DNA from: Bacillota bacterium
GTDB taxonomy: Bacteria; Bacillota; Clostridia; DSM-8532
Direction: 5' to 3'
Length of the DNA stretch: 28,690 nt
Assembly: GCA_023440865.1 (NCBI GenBank)
Contig: JAEXRM010000184.1
Location: forward strand, 1-28,690
Below the pieces are notes generated by a model. It did not search any database and had not been told where the DNA came from. It saw only the letters and a program-made list of their open reading frames with translations. Each line of letters begins with the position of its first letter. Position 1 is the first letter of the stretch. Both the position numbers and the translations under genes were made by a program. Shown here piece after piece: positions 22,910 to 28,690 of this stretch.

Positions 22910-23300
22910 CCCCCGTTTCCGTTCCCTCGATGCGGATCAGCACCTTGGCCGGCAGGCAGGCCGCCGTCTGCCCCGCCCTGGTCAACCAGCCCGTCCCCAC
23001 GCAGACCTGGTCCGGGCAATGAGCCTCTTCAAACCGGATGCGTCCGTTTTCCACCAGAATCGTGCCGGGAGCGTCGCCGCCATAGGCGAGATGCTCCGCA
23101 CCTGCGACATCGTCCAGCCGGATGCGCGCGAGCTGACGGCCATCCTGCGTCACGACGGCCGTCAAAGCGCCTGTCGCCCCCTGGATTGTCAGCACGGGCA
23201 CAAGGACCATGACCATCACAAGCAGACCCGCCAGAACCCAATCGCCCGGGCGGGGACGCAATGCCGCCAATGTTCCGTTATTCCTGTCGCGCATTCCCAT
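22887..23300 (-). CDS. NusG domain II-containing protein, membrane anchored
   Basis: A 137-residue protein with one N-terminal membrane helix (about 20-40) and an extracytoplasmic domain of the NusG-II type. The domain includes HCPDQVC (C95, C100) and AACLPAKVLIRIEG (C115), as in the family. Despite the name it has no transcription role known from sequence. In Firmicutes it is commonly paired with Gx, as here, and often with an ApbE FMN transferase, which is absent from this window. The pairing suggests a part in extracytoplasmic redox or flavinylated electron transfer, which is inference. The start at ATG 23300 has no strong ribosome binding site. Confidence 0.85.
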   Translation of the reverse strand: MGMRDRNNGTLAALRPRPGDWVLAGLLVMVMVLVPVLTIQGATGALTAVVTQDGRQLARIRLDDVAGAEHLAYGGDAPGTILVENGRIRFEEAHCPDQVCVGTGWLTRAGQTAACLPAKVLIRIEGTETGDVDVQLQ

Positions 23301-23463
23301 GCATCCATCTTATCACAGGCTCCGGGAAGGATCCCGTAGCCGAAGCGACACCCGTCGTTGCCGATCGGGGGAAACGGTCCCCGCGAATCCGGGGCATGCT
23401 GCCGTGGCGGGGGCAATCCGTTCCGATATGCACGGACCTGTTTCCCGGAGGCCCCGCCCATGA

Positions 23464-23469
23464 TAGAAT
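23464..23469 (+). promoter_or_regulatory. Extended -10 element before the GT-CsaB gene
   Basis: TAGAAT preceded by TGA (extended -10 pattern) lies 88 bases before the start codon. The -35 region (23441-23446, TTTCCC) is poor. The 256-base divergent interval 23301-23556 otherwise shows only short GC hairpins. Confidence 0.4.
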
Positions 23470-23556
23470 CAGGAGGTTGTGTTCTTCCCGGTCCGGTCTT
23501 CATGCTAGGGCGGGATGCCTGGGCGGAATGCGGCCGGAACATGCAGGAGGTTCGAC

Positions 23557-25800
23557 ATGCGGGTGGTACATCTGATCGGCGGTGGGGATGAAGGCGGGGC
23601 GAAGAGCCATGTGCTGTCACTCGTCAAGGCGTTGGGCGCATTTCACGAGGTTTCCCTGGTGAGCTTCCGCAAGGGGCCTTTTCATGACGACGCCATCGCC
23701 ATGGGCATCGACGCGCATGCCTTCGAGGGGGGCGGCATCGCCGCGGAGGCGCGCCAGGCACTGCGCGTTGTGCGCGCCACTCCCTGCGACCTGTTGCACG
23801 CCCACGGCGCCAAGGGCAATCTGATCGGCCTGATCCTGCGCCGCATCACCGGCATTCCCATGATCACGACAGTCCACAGCGACTACCGGCTCGATTACCT
23901 GCACAGTCTGACAAAACGGCTTTCCTACGGGCTGGTCAACACCGTGGCACTCCGTTTCATCCACAACTACGTGGCCGTATCCGAAAATTTCCGCGACATG
24001 CTCACGGCGCGCGGATTCGATCCGCAACGCATCCACGCGGTGTATAACGGTGTCCCGTTCGACAATGAGATCCCGCCCTGTGACCGGAGCGACTTTTTCC
24101 GCCGCTACAGCGTCCCCTTTCCCGTCGATTGCATCCTGATCGGCATAGCCGCCCGCCTGCATCCGGTCAAGGACCACGAGACGTTCCTGAAAGCGGCGGC
24201 CAAGGTGTGTGCTAGCCATGCGAACGCGCGGTTTCTCATCGCCGGTCCGGGCGACCGCCAGCAGCTCGAGAAGCTCGCCGAAAGTCTCGGCATCGGTGAT
24301 CGTGTCCATTTCGCGGGTATGGTGACCGAACCGTTCGACTTCTTCCAGACCATCGACATCAATGTGCTCACCTCGCTCAGCGAAAGCTTTCCGTATGTCA
24401 TCCTCGAAGGGGCGCGTTGTGCCCGGGCGACTGTTTCCTCGCGCGTCGGCGGGCTGGGTGACCTCTTCCGGCAGGGGCGGAACGGTTTTCTGTTCGAACC
24501 GCGGGATGTCGACGCTCTTGCCGGCCATCTCAATGCCCTGTGCACCGACAGGGACCTGCGCACGCGCATGGGGCTTGCCCTTTATGCCGACGCGAAGGCC
24601 CGCTTTTCGCTCGAGAGCATGTGCGCGACCCAGCGGGCCATCTATGACCGCGTCCTGTCCGACGAGTCAAGAGCGAGACAGGACGGCCGCCAGACCGACA
24701 TCACGCTGCTGGGCTATTACGGATACGGCAACTCGGGTGACGAGGCCATCCTCAAATCCCTGACCGACACGCTCCGCGCGCGCCGGCCAGGCATCACCTT
24801 CACCATCCTGTCCCGCGATCCGGGCCGCACCCGCATGTCCGTCAAGGCCGCCTCCGTGAGGCGTTTCAACCTGCTCCGCACCGTCTCCGCCATCCGCCGC
24901 AGCCGCCTGTTCGTCGCCGGCGGCGGCAGCCTTATACAGGACAACACCAGTACGCGTTCCATCTTCTACTATCTGGGCATGCTGTCCATCGCCCGGATGT
25001 GCGGCGCGCGGACCATGCTGCTGGCAAACGGTCTCGGTCCCATCTCCAGGCCATCCAACCGCCGGTGGGCCCGGCGCGTGCTCGACCGGCTCGACGCCAT
25101 CACCCTGCGCGATCCCGACTCGCTCGTCGAGGCACGGACACTCGGCATATCGCAGCCGACGCTCGAGGTGACGGCAGACCCGGCCCTGCTGCTCACACCG
25201 GCGGATGCCGCCGAGGCGGCCTCCTGCCTTACGCGCATGGGTGTGCCGGCCGATCGCCCGCTGATCGGCTTCTCGGTGCGGAAATGGGTGGATTCGGAGC
25301 GAACCGTGGATGCCGTCGCCTCCCTCGCGGATCACTGCGTTGCGGCATATGGCGCGGTTCCCGTTTTTCTGCCCATGCAGAAGCCTGACGACGAGACCAT
25401 ATCCCGGCGCATCGTCTCGCGCATGAAGCATCCCGCCTGCATCCTGTCGGAAACCTGCGGGCCCGAGATGCTGATGGCCATCTGCGGGCACATGGAACTG
25501 CTGGTTGGCATGAGGCTGCATTCTCTGATCTATGCGGCCAACATGGGCACGCCCATGGCCGGTATCGTCTACGAGCCGAAGGTTTCCTCATTCCTCGAGG
25601 AGGCCGGGCAACCCGTGCTGTGCCGCATCGGCGAGGGCGACGGCAGCGCATGGGGTGAACGGCTCGATGAAATCTGGTCGGGCAGGCAGGAATCGGCAAC
25701 CGCTCTTCGGCAGAGGGTGCCCACGCTGCGCAGCCACGCGGCACGCAACGTGGACGTCGTGCTTTCCCTGCTCGAGTCGCCTTTGCCCCGAAGCAAGTGA
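23557..25800 (+). CDS. csaB: Fusion of GT4 glycosyltransferase and CsaB pyruvyl transferase
   Basis: A 747-residue two-domain protein. Residues 1-375 or so are a GT-B family 4 glycosyltransferase: GGGDEGGAKSHV near the N-terminus, LHAHGAKGN, VYNGVPF, IGIAARLHPVKDHETF, and the donor-site SLSESFPYVILEGARC. From about residue 380 (TDITLLGYYGYGNSGDEAIL) the protein is a CsaB-type polysaccharide pyruvyl transferase, with FVAGGGSLIQD, ANGLGPI, LRDPDS, ISFSVR-like GFSVRKW and VGMRLHSLIYAANMGTP. CsaB adds pyruvate ketals to secondary wall polymers, the anchor for SLH-domain surface proteins. One enzyme would thus add a sugar and pyruvylate it. ATG 23557 has AGGAGG six bases upstream. The two halves keep the same codon style and no frameshift is seen at the junction. 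Confidence 0.92.
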   Translation: MRVVHLIGGGDEGGAKSHVLSLVKALGAFHEVSLVSFRKGPFHDDAIAMGIDAHAFEGGGIAAEARQALRVVRATPCDLLHAHGAKGNLIGLILRRITGIPMITTVHSDYRLDYLHSLTKRLSYGLVNTVALRFIHNYVAVSENFRDMLTARGFDPQRIHAVYNGVPFDNEIPPCDRSDFFRRYSVPFPVDCILIGIAARLHPVKDHETFLKAAAKVCASHANARFLIAGPGDRQQLEKLAESLGIGDRVHFAGMVTEPFDFFQTIDINVLTSLSESFPYVILEGARCARATVSSRVGGLGDLFRQGRNGFLFEPRDVDALAGHLNALCTDRDLRTRMGLALYADAKARFSLESMCATQRAIYDRVLSDESRARQDGRQTDITLLGYYGYGNSGDEAILKSLTDTLRARRPGITFTILSRDPGRTRMSVKAASVRRFNLLRTVSAIRRSRLFVAGGGSLIQDNTSTRSIFYYLGMLSIARMCGARTMLLANGLGPISRPSNRRWARRVLDRLDAITLRDPDSLVEARTLGISQPTLEVTADPALLLTPADAAEAASCLTRMGVPADRPLIGFSVRKWVDSERTVDAVASLADHCVAAYGAVPVFLPMQKPDDETISRRIVSRMKHPACILSETCGPEMLMAICGHMELLVGMRLHSLIYAANMGTPMAGIVYEPKVSSFLEEAGQPVLCRIGEGDGSAWGERLDEIWSGRQESATALRQRVPTLRSHAARNVDVVLSLLESPLPRSK

Positions 25801-25837
25801 AACCCGCGTCCGGTGCGCCGGGACGAACCCTGGCGGA

Positions 25838-27523
25838 TCAGTCCTCGCCGGCGCGCGCAAAGACCGTTCCCTCATCGGTGGACCGCAATGAGCCGAACAG
25901 CTTTCCTTGCCGATCGGTCAACGGGGTTGTTCCGTCCGGACCGGGTTTCCCGACGCGGAGCCGCACGATGCCGCCACCGGCCTCGTCGATGCCAAGCAGC
26001 AGCGCTTTGTCGTCCACCTCCGTTTGCGGCATGATGCCGCCATGCTTGACGACAGAGGCGGAACGTGACATGTTTCGGCCCGCCCGCGCCCCAACCGCTC
26101 CCATCAGCGTCCAGTCCGCCGCCGTGCAATTGGAGAAGTGTGGGGCAACAAGCGCGGGATACCGCTCGCGCACATTCAGCAGCACCACACGGTCCACCCG
26201 TCCCGCTTCTGATTCCGCCTCCACGACCGCACGTGACCATGCGGCGACGATCTCTCCGTCTTTCCGAGAAACGGCCTGGTAGTCACGGATCTCGGACAGA
26301 CTGCCAAGCAGGCACAGCGCCGCCGCAAACCCGACCAGGATCTGTGCGGCAATCCGCCAGCCCTTCGCCGAGGCAAGGACATCCGCAACAAGGTCGAGCA
26401 GCAGCGCCAGTCCGATCATGGAAGGAAAGAAGTTGCGGATGGCCATGTATCCGTCCGCCAGCAGAAAGAACGGCGCGAGTGGCACGACGAGAAGCGAAAG
26501 GCCTGCCAGCAGCTTGAGCAGCAAGGGACGCACGCTGCGATATGCGCCTGATGGTCTCCGTGAACGCGCAAGCAGGGCAAGGCCCGCCGCCAACAGCACG
26601 AACAGGGCCAGCAGCAGCCAGGCCTGCTCCCCCGTCGCCAGGTGAAGACCCGCCTGCGACGTATCGCGCACGAAGAGGGCATGCTGCGGAAACAGCTTCC
26701 GGTAAGCGTTCTTTGCCACCTGCGACAGATGCTGGCGGATGCCGTCGCGGACCAGCGCGCCCCGCTGGGCCATGTTGCCCCGGCCTGCGTTCGCCAGGTA
26801 GTAGCCGCCGATCAACAACAGGTTGCAAAGCGGCACAAGCAACCACAGCCGCCTTTTCGCGCCATGCGAGAAAAAAAGGATGGCTGTGCCGCACAGGAAC
26901 AGCGACAGCACGAGTGTCTGCTCATAAAAGCCGAAAGAGACCAGGTTGACCGCCCAGAAGGCCACGCCGCGCATCACCGGATGTCGCGGTTTCACGCCGT
27001 CACGCCCCAGCAGGGGCAACACAAGCGCTAGCGAAGCGAATGCGCCAAGACAGCCCATGAGGATGCGCGAGGAGGCGGCAAGCCAGTAGACGGCCTCCAG
27101 ATTGAACGGATCGAGCGCCAGGCACACGAGGGCGAAGGCCCCCACCGGAATGCCGAGTGATTCTAGGGTGTGGTGCACCAGCCGGAGAAACAGGACCGAG
27201 AGGCTGGCCATGACCGCCGCCACAAGCCACGGTGCGGCCCACAGCCGCGAGATGAAGAGGACATCGAACGCCACGGCAGCCGGTCTTGTCATGAAGAAAT
27301 CCGGGTAGGCCCGCCACACCTCCGCGACGCCCAGCTGGCTGAACATGCCGTACATGTTGTTGTCATCGAGGACCGGCCAGTAGGATACGCCACGGGAAAA
27401 GCACCGCACCATGACGGGCGCGGCGAGCATGACCCAGAACCAGGGCGAAAGCACGGTGCCACGCGAGGTTGCCGGAGCCGGGGATTCGATCCGGCCTGGC
27501 CAGGGATTGGGCTTCTTCATCAT
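25838..27523 (-). CDS. Large polytopic membrane protein, possibly a GT-C glycosyltransferase
   Basis: A 561-residue protein with about ten membrane helices up to residue 410, then a soluble C-terminal domain of roughly 150 residues. Early SYWPVLDDNNMYG carries a D-D pair in the first outer loop, the place where GT-C enzymes keep an acidic catalytic motif. A DPFNLEAVYWLAASSR segment follows. This layout, directly after a GtrB/DPM1-like gene, fits a GT-C transferase using a polyprenyl-phosphate sugar, as in Gtr-type systems. No single family is recognised with certainty. ATG 27523 has AAGGAG upstream and begins 14 bases after the stop of the glycosyltransferase gene. It converges with the GT-CsaB gene, with a 37-base gap. 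Confidence 0.75.
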   Translation of the reverse strand: MMKKPNPWPGRIESPAPATSRGTVLSPWFWVMLAAPVMVRCFSRGVSYWPVLDDNNMYGMFSQLGVAEVWRAYPDFFMTRPAAVAFDVLFISRLWAAPWLVAAVMASLSVLFLRLVHHTLESLGIPVGAFALVCLALDPFNLEAVYWLAASSRILMGCLGAFASLALVLPLLGRDGVKPRHPVMRGVAFWAVNLVSFGFYEQTLVLSLFLCGTAILFFSHGAKRRLWLLVPLCNLLLIGGYYLANAGRGNMAQRGALVRDGIRQHLSQVAKNAYRKLFPQHALFVRDTSQAGLHLATGEQAWLLLALFVLLAAGLALLARSRRPSGAYRSVRPLLLKLLAGLSLLVVPLAPFFLLADGYMAIRNFFPSMIGLALLLDLVADVLASAKGWRIAAQILVGFAAALCLLGSLSEIRDYQAVSRKDGEIVAAWSRAVVEAESEAGRVDRVVLLNVRERYPALVAPHFSNCTAADWTLMGAVGARAGRNMSRSASVVKHGGIMPQTEVDDKALLLGIDEAGGGIVRLRVGKPGPDGTTPLTDRQGKLFGSLRSTDEGTVFARAGED

Positions 27524-27537
27524 GGCGGCGCGCTCCT

Positions 27538-28551
27538 TCAGGGTTCCATCGCCTCACGGCCGCCCTGTGCGGAACCGGCGTGCATGACTCCCCTGTCGGC
27601 AACACCGGCGTCCGCATCCGGAGACCGCAGCAAGCTTGCGACGATATACCGCGGCCGCCCCTTCACCTCGTCGAAGATGCGCGCCAGGTATGTGCCGATG
27701 AGTCCCAGGCTCACCATCAGGATGCCGCCGATGATGAGCAGCAGCAGGATGACGGTTGTGAATCCGCCCACGGCATGGCCGGTGAGGTAGTTCACCAGGG
27801 TCTGTACGGCCAACAGCAGGCTGCCGATGACGAAGACGACCCCGATGGTCGTGACGAACTGCAAGGGGGCCGAGGAAAACGAGGTGATCGCGATGACCGC
27901 CAAACGGATCAACGAGCGCAGCGACCATTTGGAGACCCCGCCCGCACGCTCCGCCACCTCGAAGGATATGGCGATGCGGCGGTAACCGACCCAGGCCGAG
28001 AGCCCGCGGAAGAACGTGTAGCGCTCCGGCAAGGCGCGCACCGACTCGTAGACCGCCCTGTCGAGCAGCTTGAAGTCCGAGGCGTTCTGCATCGGGATGC
28101 CCGTCATGCGGTCCATCGTGCGGTAGAACAGCCCGGCGGACAGCTTGTGGAAGAGGGACTCGCGCCCGCGCGATGTCTTGACCGCCTCGACGACCTGCCA
28201 GCCATCCTCGCGCCACAGACGCACCATTTCCGGAATGAGCTGCGGCGGATGCTGCAGATCGGCGTCGAGCACCACGCACGCATCCCCGGCGGCCATGTCG
28301 AGACCGGCCATCAACGCGGCCTCCTTGCCGAAATTCCGGCTGAAGCGGCTGGCGCGGACATTGCCGTACAGGACCGCGGCGCGTTCCAGTTCCTCCCAGG
28401 TGTTGTCCGAGGAGCCGTCATCCACCAGCACCATTTCATGGGGAATCGAAGCTTTCACGAGGATATCGCGGATGACCCCGAGGTTTGCGACAATGTTGGC
28501 TCCTTCGTTGTAGATGGGGATGACGATACTCAGCAGCTTGGTTTCCATCAT
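27538..28551 (-). CDS. GtrB/DPM1-like polyprenyl-phosphate glycosyltransferase
   Basis: A 337-residue family 2 glycosyltransferase. The GT-A domain has IVIPIYNEG (9-17), LVDDGSSDNT (42-51), the DxD motif in VVLDADLQHPP (D96, D98) and QNASDFKLLDR (155-165). Two membrane helices near 232-255 and 264-290 follow, then the juxtamembrane KGRPRYIV. This is the layout of GtrB and related enzymes that load a sugar onto undecaprenyl phosphate on the cytoplasmic face. The product is likely used by the membrane protein encoded next. ATG 28551 (or 28548) lies behind GGAGGAAGG. Its start overlaps the stop of an upstream partial frame (ATGA), so it is not the first gene of its operon. Confidence 0.93.
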   Translation of the reverse strand: MMETKLLSIVIPIYNEGANIVANLGVIRDILVKASIPHEMVLVDDGSSDNTWEELERAAVLYGNVRASRFSRNFGKEAALMAGLDMAAGDACVVLDADLQHPPQLIPEMVRLWREDGWQVVEAVKTSRGRESLFHKLSAGLFYRTMDRMTGIPMQNASDFKLLDRAVYESVRALPERYTFFRGLSAWVGYRRIAISFEVAERAGGVSKWSLRSLIRLAVIAITSFSSAPLQFVTTIGVVFVIGSLLLAVQTLVNYLTGHAVGGFTTVILLLLIIGGILMVSLGLIGTYLARIFDEVKGRPRYIVASLLRSPDADAGVADRGVMHAGSAQGGREAMEP

Positions 28552-28690
28552 GCCCTTCCTCCGGATTCCGAACCGGCCTTCACATCTTCATCGGGACGGC
28601 ATGCCGTTTCCACCGGCATGCCGTCCTCCCGGGTGCCTTGCGCTCCGGCCAGTGATACGGCCGCCAGCAACCGGCCGGCCCCGCACCAGA
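28548..28690 (-). CDS. C-terminal tail of an upstream gene (partial)
   Basis: An open frame enters from the right edge at 28688 and ends in TGA at 28548-28550, overlapping the ATG of the glycosyltransferase gene by four bases (ATGA). The visible 46 residues are Gly, Ala and Glu rich (including LLAAVSLAGAQG and a tail ending GGRA) and show no known motif. The overlap and the absence of a promoter argue for a real co-transcribed gene. It also spans the palindrome at 28594-28626, so it could be chance. Confidence 0.4.
   Translation of the reverse strand, partial: WCGAGRLLAAVSLAGAQGTREDGMPVETACRPDEDVKAGSESGGRA
28594..28626. repeat. Perfect palindrome, 13-bp arms
   Basis: GGACGGCATGCCG (28594-28606) is matched exactly by CGGCATGCCGTCC (28614-28626) around a seven-base loop. 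No T-run follows on either strand. The core ACGGCATGC recurs in the palindrome at 3620-3660. Confidence 0.65.

Noticed and set aside
23301..23556. Small gene or RNA in the divergent region before the GT-CsaB gene
   Set aside because: Only short GC hairpins and an extended -10 element were seen, with no supported start and no known RNA class.
1..28690. CRISPR arrays, tRNA or rRNA genes, insertion sequences and prophage
   Set aside because: No regular repeat-spacer pattern, no cloverleaf or rRNA segment and no transposase or phage protein was recognised on either strand.

Overview
The window is about 28.7 kb of high-GC, gene-dense bacterial DNA. It fits an anaerobic, fermentative, Gram-positive lineage, most likely a high-GC member of Clostridia or a relative. 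The grounds are strong AGGAGG-type ribosome binding sites, a trimeric [FeFe] hydrogenase, an oxygen-sensitive pyruvate formate-lyase, a ZTP riboswitch, a NusG-II/Gx gene pair and a CsaB-type wall-polymer pyruvyl transferase. Genus cannot be assigned from the sequence alone. No rRNA, tRNA, CRISPR array, insertion sequence or phage gene was seen.

Layout. (1) 1-161: 5' end of a membrane protein gene running off the left edge (minus). (2) 304-3898, minus: one tightly packed operon, DUF1858 redox-disulfide protein > DRTGG protein > RsbW-like HATPase > HydS-like putative sensory [FeFe] hydrogenase > second DRTGG protein > PHP phosphoesterase. (3) 4353-5570, plus: ApgM-type phosphoglycerate mutase, convergent with (4) 5724-7070, minus: a degenerate PP2C-like domain joined by one membrane helix to an extracellular LysM domain; a 15-bp-stem terminator separates them. 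(5) 7253-10536, plus: promoter, ZTP (pfl motif) riboswitch with terminator, then pflB and pflA. (6) 10533-12537, plus: own promoter and a long-chain acyl-CoA synthetase. (7) 12666-15919, plus: HisK-type PHP phosphatase, MFS transporter, two-helix membrane protein of unknown function. (8) 15932-22137, minus: ClC antiporter downstream of hydC > ferredoxin-like > hydB > hydA. (9) 22250-23300, minus: Gx and NusG-II proteins. (10) 23557-25800, plus: glycosyltransferase-CsaB fusion. (11) 25838-28690, minus: large membrane protein, GtrB/DPM1-like glycosyltransferase, and the tail of an upstream gene.

How the parts fit. PflBA makes acetyl-CoA and formate. HydABC would re-oxidise NADH and ferredoxin by making H2. 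The HydS operon looks like a hydrogen or redox sensing and signalling module for this metabolism. HydS keeps the H-cluster ligands but has Ala in place of the proton-relay Cys, as in known sensory hydrogenases. The HATPase, DRTGG and PHP neighbours are candidate signal-transduction partners, but their chemistry is undetermined. The right-hand third is cell-envelope glycan synthesis. The items most worth a second look are the HydS module, the PP2C-like/LysM transmembrane protein, the complete ZTP riboswitch and the proline-rich insert inside PflA.
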